Source of the DNA: Acidobacteriota bacterium
GTDB lineage: Bacteria; Acidobacteriota; Thermoanaerobaculia; UBA5066
Reading direction: 5' to 3'
Assembly: GCA_016716715.1 (NCBI GenBank)
Contig: JADJVE010000019.1
Span: 1 to 64,000, forward strand
Length of the DNA: 64,000 nucleotides
How positions within the stretch are numbered: position 1 is the stretch's first letter; every line of letters begins with the position of its first letter. Position numbers and translations under genes: made by a program. This document shows positions 56,335 through 64,000 of this stretch, piece by piece. The notes under the pieces were generated by a model. That model was not told the origin of the DNA. It did not search any database and worked only from the letters and a program-made list of their open reading frames with translations.

Positions 56335-58047
56335 GTGCCGTCGTCTCCGACACGCGCGCGTCTCGCGGCCCCGTTCGCCGTTTTCGCGCTCGTCTTCGCA
56401 TTGCGCGGGGCCGCGCTCGCCTCGCTCCTCGCGACGCCGCTCTCCTCGTGGCACCTCTGGACGGAGACGGACGAACACGCCTACGTCGAATGGTCGGCGC
56501 GCCTCGCGGCCGGGAACTGGGCCGACGTGCCGGCCTACCGCGCGTACTTCAACTGGCAGAGGGAGTACGGTCCGCCGGAAACCTGGGAGCGCTGGTACCA
56601 GAAGAACGCCTACTACGCCGGGCCGCTCTACCCCTACGGCCTCGCGGTGCTCCGAAAGCTCTTCGGATCGCCGTTTTTGCCCGCGCGGCTGCTTCAGCTG
56701 CTGCTCGCGTGTCTCGCTTCGGCTGCCCTTGCTGCGGCGGTCCAGAGACTCGGAGAAGATTTTCTCAGAAGGGGTAAGAGGGGAGAAGAGCCGGGTGACG
56801 GCGGCCCTTCGCGTGCGGCCGGTTGGTGCGCGGTGGGGGCGGGGGTCCTCTACGGCGCCTACGGACCCCTCGTCTTCCACGACTTCTTCCTCTACCGCGA
56901 CGGCCCCGTCGCGCACCTGTCCACGCTGCTCGTCGCGCTGCCGATGTTCCTCGGCGGCGGCGCCGCGTTCGGACTGGGTCTCCTCGGCGGCGCGGCCGTC
57001 CTCATGAAACAAACGGTCCTGCCCCTCGCCCTCTTCTCTCTTTATTGTCTTTCTTCCCATTCACCTTCTAAGAACTCTTCCGGCGGCGCGCAGCGCCGCC
57101 GCAGAGTCTTTCTCTTCGGTCTCCTCGGTCTCTCTCTCCCCCTCGGCGTCCTCGCGGTGCGAAACATTTCCGCCGGCGTGCCGCCGCTGACCTTCGACAC
57201 GCGGCAGGCGATCGGCATCGTGTGGGGAAACGGATTCGGAGCCGACGCGACGACGAACCCCCCGCCCGGCATGAAGGAGATCCTCGAGGAGGCCGGCGGC
57301 TCCACGTCGAAGACCGCGAGGCTCGTCCTCTCGGGCTACAGAGAGCAGCCGCTCGAGCTGCCGAAGCTGTTCCTGAAGAAGTTCGCGACGTTCTTCAACC
57401 GGTTTGAGGTGCCCGACAACGCGAACTGGTACTTCTTCCGGGAGCGCCTGAAGATTCTGAGAGTGCTCCCGGTCTTTCCATGCCTGCTCGGCATCGGGGG
57501 AGTCGGGATTTGCGCGGCGCTGACGCGCCGCGTTCTTCGAAAGGATGAATTCGCCCTCGCGCTCGTCGGGGTCCTTGCGCCTCTCGCGGCGTGCCTCCTC
57601 GTCCAGACGACGTCCCGCTACCGGGTGGGTGCGATCGGGCCGCTGGCCCTCGGCGCCGGCCTCTTTCTTCTCTTCACACTCGAAGAAATTCGTGCTCGCC
57701 GCTGGCGCGCCGTGAGCCTCCTGGCTGGAGCGGCGGCCGTGCTGTCTCTCGTCGCTCTCCTGCCCTCCACGATCTACGACGCCCGCCACCGTTTTTCCGA
57801 CACGCTCGTGTACGCGACGCTCGCCGAGGCCGAGCTCGGCCCCGAGGCCGCGGCCGAGGAGATCCGGCGGTACGTGGAGGAGGGCGGCGACGACCGTGCG
57901 TACGACACCGCGGTCCGGGCGTTCCGGTACTGGGTCCGGACGGGAGAGCGCGCGCACGCGCTCGTCGAGCCCTCGGGAATGGCGCCGCCCGAGCGCCGCC
58001 TGAGGGAATTCCCGAAGACGAGCCGGGACGCGCTCTTCGCCCGCTAG
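56335..58047 (+). CDS. GT-C-type membrane glycosyltransferase-like protein
   Basis: 570 residues from GTG 56335; TAGAAT (56324-56329) five bases upstream is a likely -10 box, so the message may be leaderless. About 10-12 membrane helices. The first loop has HLWTETDEHAYVEWSARLAAG with acidic residues, then PETWERWYQKNAYYAGPLYPYGL, the pattern of PMT/ArnT-like proteins using lipid-linked sugars. A large soluble C-terminal part is absent. Two repeat copies in frame give GEDFLRRGKRGEEPG and SHSPSKNSSGG, in a loop. Exact acceptor unknown. Confidence 0.75.
   Translation: MPSSPTRARLAAPFAVFALVFALRGAALASLLATPLSSWHLWTETDEHAYVEWSARLAAGNWADVPAYRAYFNWQREYGPPETWERWYQKNAYYAGPLYPYGLAVLRKLFGSPFLPARLLQLLLACLASAALAAAVQRLGEDFLRRGKRGEEPGDGGPSRAAGWCAVGAGVLYGAYGPLVFHDFFLYRDGPVAHLSTLLVALPMFLGGGAAFGLGLLGGAAVLMKQTVLPLALFSLYCLSSHSPSKNSSGGAQRRRRVFLFGLLGLSLPLGVLAVRNISAGVPPLTFDTRQAIGIVWGNGFGADATTNPPPGMKEILEEAGGSTSKTARLVLSGYREQPLELPKLFLKKFATFFNRFEVPDNANWYFFRERLKILRVLPVFPCLLGIGGVGICAALTRRVLRKDEFALALVGVLAPLAACLLVQTTSRYRVGAIGPLALGAGLFLLFTLEEIRARRWRAVSLLAGAAAVLSLVALLPSTIYDARHRFSDTLVYATLAEAELGPEAAAEEIRRYVEEGGDDRAYDTAVRAFRYWVRTGERAHALVEPSGMAPPERRLREFPKTSRDALFAR
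56751..57080. repeat. Dispersed AT-rich repeat, wide convergent pair
   Basis: Plus-oriented copy 56751-56790 (GAAGATTTTCTCAGAAGGGG) and minus-oriented copy 57058-57080 (ACCTTCTAAGAACTCTTC), starts 307 bp apart, the widest pair. Both inside the GT-C gene. Confidence 0.7.
57671..57691 (-). repeat. Dispersed AT-rich repeat, weak copy
   Basis: Minus-oriented partial match (TCACACTCGAAGAAATTCG) read as FTLEEIRAR in the GT-C gene. Listed as a degenerate member. Confidence 0.4.
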
Positions 58048-58463
58048 GTTGCGCCCAGCGGGCGCGCGGCTTTCGGCGGGGGCGGCGCCGCACGCTTCTC
58101 GTCGCGCAGGTGGTGGTAGGCGAGGATCGGGTGCCGCAGCAGCATGCGCGGCCCCGCGAAGCGCATCACCTCCTGCATGAGGTCGCGCTTGGCGCGCGTG
58201 TAGCAGTGGATCGGGCACTTCTTGCACGTGGGCTTCTCTTCGCCGTACGGGCACTTCAGCAGGCGGTAGCTCGCGTAGTCGAGCAGGGAATCGCACCCCG
58301 CGCAGAGCCCGCCGTAGCGCACGCGGACGTGCAGCGGATGCGCCTCGCACCAGATGTGGAGCATGGCCTCGATCGTCCGCTGCTCGCGGCGGAGGCGGGG
58401 CGTCGTGAGGAGGACGCTCTGGAATTCGCCGGGGACTTCGCTCACGGGGAGATCCTGTCTCAC
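58044..58463 (-). CDS. YgbA-like (nitrous-oxide-stimulated promoter) family protein
   Basis: 139 residues. The whole middle is the family pattern: IEAMLHIWCEAHP, GGLCAGCDSLLDYASYRLLKCPYGEEKPTCKKCPIHCYTRAKRDLMQEVMRFAGPRMLLRHPILA. At least seven Cys in C-x2-C arrangement suggest a metal site. In proteobacteria such genes respond to NO. The stop overlaps the convergent GT-C stop by 4 bases. Confidence 0.88.
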   Translation of the reverse strand: MRQDLPVSEVPGEFQSVLLTTPRLRREQRTIEAMLHIWCEAHPLHVRVRYGGLCAGCDSLLDYASYRLLKCPYGEEKPTCKKCPIHCYTRAKRDLMQEVMRFAGPRMLLRHPILAYHHLRDEKRAAPPPPKAARPLGAT

Positions 58464-58536
58464 CTCGCCAATCTGCGTCTTTCATGCACCTGCATCAAGA
58501 GCCCTGCATGACGCGCGTCATACGGAAGGGGTGAAA

Positions 58537-59868
58537 TCAGGTCCGGAAGAGCCCCGTGTCGAGGTGCTGCATCAGGATGTCCGGCCCTTCGAGCCCGACG
58601 CTCATCCGGATCAGGCCCGGCGTGATGCCGCGGGCGAGGCGGTCCGCCTCGGGGACGACCGCGTGCGTCATCGTCGCGGGCTGCTCCACGTAGGTGATCG
58701 CGCCGCCGAGGCTCACGGCCAGCTCCATCGGGACGTCCTTGCGGGCGAGGTAGTTCATCAGCTTTTCGCCGGCCGCCGCGCCGCCCTTCACCTCGAACGA
58801 GATGAGCGAGCCGCCGTCGCGCATCTGCTTCTCGACGATGTCCTTCTGCGGGAAGTCGTGGAAACCGGGGTACGTCACGTGCGCGACCTTCGGGTGCGTG
58901 CGCAGGAACGCGGCGATCGTGGCGGCGCCGTCGCTCTGTGCCTTCTGGCGGACGGCGAGGGACTGCACCGTCATCGAGTTCAGCCACGAGTCGAAGGGGG
59001 AGGGAGTCGCGCCGAGGTCCTTGTACCAGGGGAAGAGGTCGGTTTTCAGGTACCGGAACGGCCCGAGGAGGGCGCCGCCGATGGACGCCGAGTGGCCGTT
59101 GATGAACTTCGTCAGCGAGTGGACGACGAAATCCGCGCCCAGCCGGAACGGCTGCTGGAGCCACGGCGAGCAGAACGTGTTGTCGACGACGAGGGGGATG
59201 CCGCGCGCCTCGGTGAGGCGCGAGATGGCCTCGATGTCGCAGATCCGGAGCGTCGGGTTCTCGGGCGACTCGAGGAACACGGCCGCGATGTTCGGGTGCA
59301 TCTCGAGCGTCTTTGCGACCTCGGCCACGCTGCCCGTGTCGCAGAAGACGGCCTCGACGCCGTACTTCGACATGTTGCGCAGCAGGCTGTCCGTGCAGCC
59401 GTAGATGTTGCCGGCGAGGATCGCGTCGCCGGCCTTGAGGAGCGAGAGGACGAGCGTCGAGATGGCCCCCATTCCCGACCCGAAGATGAGGCAGCCGATC
59501 GTCGGCTCCGTCTCGTCGGCCGCGAGCGCCTTTTCGATGACGTGCTGCGCCTCGAGACGGAAGAGCACGCGCTCGAGGTACTCGGACGTGGGGTTGCCGA
59601 GGCGCGTGTAGATGCGCGCGTACGGCCGCTCGCCGCCCTTGGACATTCCGAGGAAGCGGTCGGCACCGTCCTTGACGTCGCGGAAGGCGAACGTCGAGCG
59701 CTGGTGGATGGCCGGCAGGCCCGTGCCCGCCGCGAGCGCGCGGAACAGGCCCTCGTCCATCTGGTGCACGTCGTCGCGCACCCAGCGGGTCTTGCGGTCG
59801 ATCCACCAGTCCCAGAAGGAATAGCGCGCGGCGCCGTGCAGGACGGGGGAAGCGGTGGGGGTGCTCAT
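58537..59868 (-). CDS. Cys/Met metabolism PLP enzyme (cystathionine gamma-synthase/methionine lyase type)
   Basis: 443 residues from ATG 59868. Landmarks: YARIYTRLGNPTSEYLERVL, GSGMGAISTLVLSLLKAGDAI, IPLVVDNTFCSPWLQQPFRLGADFVVHSLTKFINGHS (PLP lysine in SLTK) and ALGGAITYVEQPATMTH near the end. Mean family length is about 400; this one has an extra ~45 N-terminal residues (YSFWDWWIDRKTRW). Could be a gamma-synthase, gamma-lyase or O-acetylhomoserine sulfhydrylase; no residue seen decides between them. Confidence 0.9.
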   Translation of the reverse strand: MSTPTASPVLHGAARYSFWDWWIDRKTRWVRDDVHQMDEGLFRALAAGTGLPAIHQRSTFAFRDVKDGADRFLGMSKGGERPYARIYTRLGNPTSEYLERVLFRLEAQHVIEKALAADETEPTIGCLIFGSGMGAISTLVLSLLKAGDAILAGNIYGCTDSLLRNMSKYGVEAVFCDTGSVAEVAKTLEMHPNIAAVFLESPENPTLRICDIEAISRLTEARGIPLVVDNTFCSPWLQQPFRLGADFVVHSLTKFINGHSASIGGALLGPFRYLKTDLFPWYKDLGATPSPFDSWLNSMTVQSLAVRQKAQSDGAATIAAFLRTHPKVAHVTYPGFHDFPQKDIVEKQMRDGGSLISFEVKGGAAAGEKLMNYLARKDVPMELAVSLGGAITYVEQPATMTHAVVPEADRLARGITPGLIRMSVGLEGPDILMQHLDTGLFRT

Positions 59869-59938
59869 ACCCCCGAATTTAGACCTCGCGGCGCGCCGGG
59901 GCTAGAATGGTCCACGTTCGAAGGCCCAAGGAGTGCCC

Positions 59939-60262
59939 GTGGCCGAGCCCAATCCTCGGACAGAGCAGCGTCGGAGCCCCCGCAGCGACGTGCGGATTCC
60001 GGTCGCTCTGCGCCATGAAGGGGAAAGGTTCAAAGGCACGACACTCGTCGTGAACACCCACGGCGCGCTCGTGGGCTCCCACCGCAACGTCCCGATGGGC
60101 GACATGTTCGAGCTGGAGAACGTGCGGACCCGCGTCTTCTGCCATTGCCGCGTCGTGTTCCACGGCGGGCTCGCCGCCGACGGCTTCTTCCGCCTCGGCG
60201 TCGAGATGCTCGAGGCGCATCCCGCGGTGTGGGGCGCCGACTACTCTCCGGCCGCGTCCTGA
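59939..60262 (+). CDS. PilZ-domain protein
   Basis: 108 codons from GTG 59939, five bases after AAGGAG. RRSPRSDVRIPVALRHEG then TTLVVNTHGALVGSH and GDMFELENV resemble PilZ: the RxxxR motif appears as RRSPRSD and the (D/N)xSxxG site as NTHGALV, degraded at the Ser. Binding of cyclic-di-GMP is therefore uncertain. A TAGAAT box lies at 59903-59908. Overlaps the convergent flippase-like gene by 22 bases. Confidence 0.75.
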   Translation: MAEPNPRTEQRRSPRSDVRIPVALRHEGERFKGTTLVVNTHGALVGSHRNVPMGDMFELENVRTRVFCHCRVVFHGGLAADGFFRLGVEMLEAHPAVWGADYSPAAS

Positions 60263-61353
60263 CCGGTCAGCTTCGCGGCGGCGGCGCGCGTCTCGGAGTC
60301 CTCTTCCCTCTTCCCCTCTTCGCGCAGCGACTTCAGGCTGAGCCCTCCCGCGAGGAGGAAGGCGAGGCCGAGGAGCGTGATCGGGACGAACGAGAGGGCG
60401 TGTGAGACGAGGGCGAACGCGCCGGCCGTGTCCTTGCCGACGCCGTAGAAGCCCGTCAGCGCATAGGCGACCGCCGTGTGGTAGCCGCCCACGCCGCCCG
60501 GCGTCGGGATCGCGAGGCCGAGGATCGCCCACGCGATGACGAAGAACGAGACCGGGTAGGGGAGCGCGAGGTCGAAGGCGAGAAGCGTCATCCAGACCTG
60601 GGTGGCGATGAGACCCCAGAGCGCGAGGGACGCGGCCGCGACGACGGCGACGTCCTTCGCGGTGCCGAGGGCGCCGAGTCCGTCGAGGAACGACAGCAGG
60701 ATCGCCTCGATGCGCGCGCCGATCTTTTCGGGCAGCGGGCGGAGGAACGGCTTGACGAAGCGGTCCGTGCGCTCGGGCTTCGCGGCGAGCAGGCCCAGGA
60801 CGGCGAGGCCGGCGAGCGTGCCCACGCCGAAGAGGAGCGCAAATTGGCGCAGCGTCGCGAACCGGCCTGCCGCCTCGCCGCCCATGTTCTGCGGCGCCCA
60901 GCCGACCGCGTAGACGACGAAGAGGAACACGCACGTCACGAGGTCGATGAGCCGCTCGAGTGCGATCGACGCGAGGCAGGGCGCGACGGGAAGCCCGGCG
61001 CGGCGCGCGAGGGCGACCGGGCGGACGATCTCGCCGGCGCGGGCGGGGAGCAGCGTCGACGCGGCGAAGCCGATCGACGTCGCCGAGTTGAGGTCGTACG
61101 CCGAGGGGCGCCCGGCCTTCCTGAGGAGCAGCCCCCAGCGCCACGAACGGAAGAGGGGCGTCGCGAAGAGGCCGCACGCCGTCGCGGCGGCGAGCCAGCC
61201 CACGTGCGCGCCCCGGATCGCCTTCCCCACGGCGGCGAAGTCGAGCGTCCGGAGAAAGAGCACGAGGAGGACGGCGGCGAGGCCGAGCGACACCGCCACC
61301 CGCACCGCCTTGCCGCCCTTTTCGGAGGAGCTCACCGCCGGATCGTAGCCCAC
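60241..61353 (-). CDS. Lysylphosphatidylglycerol-synthase-like/AglD-like membrane protein
   Basis: 370 residues, about 7-8 membrane helices. NSATSIGFAASTLLPARAGEIVRPVALARRAGLP and SIALERLIDLVTCVFLF, later WAILGLAIPTPGGVGGYHTAVAYAL, are the UPF0104 (MprF flippase/AglD) motifs. Probably lipid or lipid-linked sugar translocation. The start may be GTG 61353 or GTG 61335. Divergent from the deacetylase gene with a 20-bp gap. Confidence 0.85.
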   Translation of the reverse strand: MGYDPAVSSSEKGGKAVRVAVSLGLAAVLLVLFLRTLDFAAVGKAIRGAHVGWLAAATACGLFATPLFRSWRWGLLLRKAGRPSAYDLNSATSIGFAASTLLPARAGEIVRPVALARRAGLPVAPCLASIALERLIDLVTCVFLFVVYAVGWAPQNMGGEAAGRFATLRQFALLFGVGTLAGLAVLGLLAAKPERTDRFVKPFLRPLPEKIGARIEAILLSFLDGLGALGTAKDVAVVAAASLALWGLIATQVWMTLLAFDLALPYPVSFFVIAWAILGLAIPTPGGVGGYHTAVAYALTGFYGVGKDTAGAFALVSHALSFVPITLLGLAFLLAGGLSLKSLREEGKREEDSETRAAAAKLTGQDAAGE

Positions 61354-61373
61354 ACCTGCGGTACGCTTGCGGC

Positions 61374-62345
61374 GTGCGCGACGTGCCGGTCTTCACCGAT
61401 CCCGTCTTTCTCGAGCACGACACCGGCCCGTACCACCCCGAGAACGCGCGCCGGCTCGAGGCCACGATTCACGCGCTGCGCCAGGAGGGCCGCCGGTTCG
61501 AGTCCCCGCCCGACCCCGAGCGCACGCTGAAGGCGCTCGAGCGCGTTCACGAGCCCGCCTACATCGCGCGCCTGAAGGCCGCGTGCGACGCGGCGCCGGC
61601 GGGCGGCACGGCGCCGTTTTCGCTGTTCGACTGCCCGGACAACCCGATCTCGGCCGCCACGTTCGGGGCCGCGTACCGCGCGGCGGGGCTCGTCCTCGCG
61701 GCCGTGGACGCGGTCCTGGAAAAGAGAGCGCCGGCCGTCTTCGTGGCCGCCCGGCCGCCCGGCCACCACGCGCTCGCCGCGCAGGCCATGGGCTTCTGTT
61801 TCTTCAACACGATCGCCGTCGCGGCGCGCGACCTCGTCGAGCACTCGGGCGCGACGCGCGTTCTCGTGGCCGACTTCGACGTCCACCACGGGAACGGGAC
61901 GCAGCAGATTTTCTGGGAGGACGGGCGCGTCGCCTATCTCTCGGTCCACCGGTACCCGTTCTACCCGGGCACGGGCGCCGCGGACGAGCAGGGGGCGGGC
62001 AAGGGGCGGGGCGCGATCGTGAACGTGCCGCAGCGGGCCGGTGCGGGGGACGGAGCCTACGCGGGCGGCTTCTCGGCGGCCCTCGAGACGCTCGCGGAGA
62101 GGTTCAAGCCGGAGTTCGTCCTGATCTCGGCCGGCTTCGACGCCCACGCGGGGGACCCGCTCGGGGGGATGAGCGTCACGACGGCGGGTTTTTCCTGGAT
62201 GACGCGGTCCCTGGAGGAGGTCGCCGAGACCTGGGCCGGCGGGCGGATCGTGTCCGTTCTCGAGGGCGGGTACGACGAGCAGGCCCTGGGCGAGTCGGCG
62301 GTCGCGCACGTGCGCGTTCTCGACCGGACGGGCGGCCTGCCATAG
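61374..62345 (+). CDS. Histone-deacetylase-like (class II HDAC family) amidohydrolase
   Basis: 323 residues from GTG 61374. All the zinc-site motifs are present: ARPPGHHALAAQAMGFCFFN near 127, VADFDVHHGNGTQQIF, LISAGFDAHAGDPLGGM and SVLEGGYDE. Bacterial members deacetylate polyamines, acetoin-like or small acyl-amide substrates; a few act on proteins. The charge-relay His-His pair is intact, so it should be active. Confidence 0.95.
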   Translation: MRDVPVFTDPVFLEHDTGPYHPENARRLEATIHALRQEGRRFESPPDPERTLKALERVHEPAYIARLKAACDAAPAGGTAPFSLFDCPDNPISAATFGAAYRAAGLVLAAVDAVLEKRAPAVFVAARPPGHHALAAQAMGFCFFNTIAVAARDLVEHSGATRVLVADFDVHHGNGTQQIFWEDGRVAYLSVHRYPFYPGTGAADEQGAGKGRGAIVNVPQRAGAGDGAYAGGFSAALETLAERFKPEFVLISAGFDAHAGDPLGGMSVTTAGFSWMTRSLEEVAETWAGGRIVSVLEGGYDEQALGESAVAHVRVLDRTGGLP

Positions 62346-62369
62346 CGGGCCCACGCGTAAATGGCTCAT

Positions 62370-62398
62370 TTGACAGAGCCTTTCGTGCCCGTTAGACT
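62370..62398 (+). promoter_or_regulatory. Promoter of the right-edge secreted protein gene
   Basis: TTGACA (62370-62375), exactly 17 bp, then TAGACT (62393-62398). An inverted repeat GGCTC-N8-GAGCC overlaps the -35 box (62363-62380). The transcript would have a leader of about 70 bases with a good ribosome site (ACGGAGG). The interval 62346-62476 holds only this. Confidence 0.8.
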
Positions 62399-62476
62399 CA
62401 ATACGCGTCAATCTCTCTTCATGATTTGGTGTCCGAGCGCGCCTTGGTATTTCTTCTCGACGCACGGAGGCTCGTG

Positions 62477-64000
62477 ATGATTCGGAAGGCCCTGATCCTC
62501 TCGGCAACCGTCGCGGCTGCGGCCCTGCTCGCAGCGCCCCCTGCGGACGCCCGCAGCGCGGAAGTCCGCCGCGCCCTCGGGTGCCCCTCGCAAACGCTGG
62601 GATCCGTGGATGTTCCGGTCGACGGAGCGACGGTCAGCGGTTACGTGGTCGTCAAGGGATATGCGCTGGACGGCAACCTGGTGTCCAACGTCGATGTCTA
62701 CGTTGACGGCACCGACGACGCGAACCGCGTCACGACGGCCGGCGGCGCGAACATCAACCTGCCCCGCCCCGACATCCTCCAGGCCTTCCCGCAGTACGCC
62801 GGCACGCCGGGCCAGAACCCCGGGTGGCTGGCGTCCTTCAAGGCGTCCAACTACTCGAACGGGTCGCACACGATCTACGTCGGGATCACGGACACGTCCG
62901 GCTGCACGTACTTCCTCGCGCCCAAGGCGATCAAGATCGACAACGCGAAGAACCAGGCGCCGTTCGGAAACATGGACTTCCCGCTCCCGAACAGCTCCGT
63001 GTCCGCCAACGGCGTCCTCACGGTCGTGGGCTGGGCGCTCGACGACCGCAAGGTCGACCACGTCGACGTTCTCGTCGACGGGCTTCTCGAGCGGCAGGCC
63101 GTCACGGGCGTCTACCGTGCCGACGTCGCCGCGAACTTCCCGGACAATCCGGCCGCGATCGTCGCGGGCTTCATCCTGAACGTCGACTCCACGCGTTACC
63201 CGAACGGCGTCCACACGGTCAGCGTCCGCGCCGTCGACGACCAGGGCCAGCAGGGCTTCCTCGGGACGTCGCGCGTGCAGGTTTTCAACAACGCCCCGAA
63301 CACCGGCCCCTTCGGCGAGGTCGAATTCCCGCTCCTGAACGCAAACTGGTTCGGGAACTGCTTCCCGGTGTCGCCGGGCGGCCCGTCCGGCGGCCCGACG
63401 GACATCGTCGACCCGCGCATCCTCATGTTCGTCAACGGCTGGGCCCTCGAGGCCTCGCTCGAGAACACGGGCGGCGTCTCGGAAGTGCGCGTCGCGCTGG
63501 ACGGCGTGCCGATCAAGAACTCGCGCGTGAACTGCCACCGCGAATTTCTCCTCGCGAACGCCCTGATCGACTGCTACGGGTACTACCGTCCCGACATCGA
63601 GGTCTTGTATCCGGGCTTCGCGCAGGCGCCGAACGTCGGCTTCCAGTTCTTCGTCGACGCCGGCTACCTCCTCACGCAGAAGGGCTTCCGGGAGGGAGCG
63701 CACATCCTCCAGGTGTCGGCCGTCGACAAGCGGAACACCGCCGTCCTTCTGAAGGAAGTTCCGATCACGATGGAGTGCGCGACGGGCCAGCTCGACCCGC
63801 CGCCGCTCGGCACCATCGACGATCCGACGAACTACAAGTTCATCGGCGGCGTGTTCCCGGTCATCGGCTGGGCGCTCGACCTCGACGTCGTCGTGAAGGT
63901 CCGCATCCTGATCGATGGCGTGGCGCAGGTCGACGCGGTCACGGGCGTGGACCGGGCCGACTACGGCTACGCGAGCCCGGACGTCGCGGCCTCGTACCCG
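62477..64000 (+). CDS. Large secreted protein with Ig-like repeats, cut at right edge
   Basis: From ATG 62477, 508 codons and still open at 64000. Signal peptide IRKALILSATVAAAALLAAPP. Then repeats of about 100-110 residues with the core VVGWALDDRKVDHVDVLVDG...VYRADVAANFPDNPAAIVAGF...YPNGVHTVSVRAVDDQGQQGF; at least four units occur, with GYALDGN, GWALEAS and GWALDLD variants. This is the Ig-like (bacterial, chitinase-type) domain found in surface-exposed or cell-wall proteins of Acidobacteria-like genomes. Function unknown; not represented as an ORF with a stop in the window. Confidence 0.82.
   Translation, partial: MIRKALILSATVAAAALLAAPPADARSAEVRRALGCPSQTLGSVDVPVDGATVSGYVVVKGYALDGNLVSNVDVYVDGTDDANRVTTAGGANINLPRPDILQAFPQYAGTPGQNPGWLASFKASNYSNGSHTIYVGITDTSGCTYFLAPKAIKIDNAKNQAPFGNMDFPLPNSSVSANGVLTVVGWALDDRKVDHVDVLVDGLLERQAVTGVYRADVAANFPDNPAAIVAGFILNVDSTRYPNGVHTVSVRAVDDQGQQGFLGTSRVQVFNNAPNTGPFGEVEFPLLNANWFGNCFPVSPGGPSGGPTDIVDPRILMFVNGWALEASLENTGGVSEVRVALDGVPIKNSRVNCHREFLLANALIDCYGYYRPDIEVLYPGFAQAPNVGFQFFVDAGYLLTQKGFREGAHILQVSAVDKRNTAVLLKEVPITMECATGQLDPPPLGTIDDPTNYKFIGGVFPVIGWALDLDVVVKVRILIDGVAQVDAVTGVDRADYGYASPDVAASYP

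Noticed and set aside
60297..60325. TC-rich stretch near the flippase-like 3' end as another repeat copy
   Set aside because: Only the TCTTC flavour is shared; the TTC-NAA-GAA centre is absent.
62408..63703. 431-codon minus-strand frame at the right edge
   Set aside because: The plus strand has a signal peptide, ribosome site, near-consensus promoter and Ig-like repeats running off the edge; the minus frame is low-complexity charged shadow.

Overview
The window is a GC-rich (clearly well above 60% by eye) bacterial chromosome segment, densely packed with genes on both strands. Starts are often GTG or TTG, and neighbouring genes commonly overlap by 4 bases (ATGA/GTGA). The gene set points to an aerobic, Gram-negative-type heterotroph: alternative complex III with a caa3-type oxidase of the YSHPAVY (A2) class, ETF plus a membrane EtfD-like quinone reductase, an imuA-imuB mutasome, PknB-like kinase, PilZ protein and DUF4412/DUF4214 proteins. 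I lean towards Acidobacteriota, by inference from gene content only; there is no rRNA here to settle it. No CRISPR array, transposase, integrase or prophage was seen.

Layout. 1-2.4 kb: imuA-imuB translesion cassette with a clear promoter. 2.4-8.1 kb: small housekeeping and membrane genes, ferredoxin, pirin, cupin. 8.2-14.2 kb: etfB-etfA and an EtfD-like membrane Fe-S protein, split by a secreted protein gene on the other strand. 14.2-17.3 kb: YraN-like nuclease-fold protein, Ser/Thr kinase, tRNA-Gly(GCC) with its own promoter and terminator. 17.3-24.8 kb: a minus-strand surface polysaccharide cluster (radical SAM, DUF4214 module, GT4, DegT/DnrJ aminotransferase, PP-loop enzyme, pyruvyltransferase-GT2 fusion), interrupted by two long poly-G tracts. 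24.9-29.8 kb: CBS protein with a histone-H1-like tail, nucleotide-transporter-like protein, Tat-exported epimerase, rfbA, rfbB. 29.9-34.4 kb: two secreted proteins and a membrane/spermidine-synthase-like/TPR fusion. 34.4-40.5 kb: heterodimeric ABC exporter, divergent copper P-type ATPase. 40.6-43.9 kb: Cys-rich membrane protein, a possible lipocalin-like protein, and a three-part ICMT/PAP2/Lgt-like fusion. 43.9-56.2 kb: one minus-strand operon actABCDEF-orf-sco-coxB-coxA-coxC-coxD, i.e. a quinol-to-oxygen respiratory chain. 56.3-64 kb: GT-C glycosyltransferase, YgbA-like protein, trans-sulfuration PLP enzyme, PilZ, flippase-like protein, histone-deacetylase-like enzyme, and a secreted repeat protein running off the right edge.

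How they fit together: ETF and EtfD would pass electrons from acyl-CoA-type dehydrogenases to quinone, and ACIII plus the caa3 oxidase would carry them to oxygen. The copper ATPase and Sco protein fit the copper need of that oxidase. The polysaccharide and dTDP-sugar genes build surface glycans.

Two features cut across the window. First, a dispersed AT-rich repeat of about 25-40 bp (core ACCTTCTAAGAAAATCTTCT or its complement) occurs in more than 20 copies, very often as convergent pairs 80-130 bp apart and mostly inside reading frames. I do not recognise it as a described element. Second, several highly conserved genes (rfbB, coxA, actB, actC, probably copA and the gene ending at 6210) need a 1-2 base correction to read through. 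This suggests indel errors in the assembly more than gene decay, and should be kept in mind when using the coordinates.
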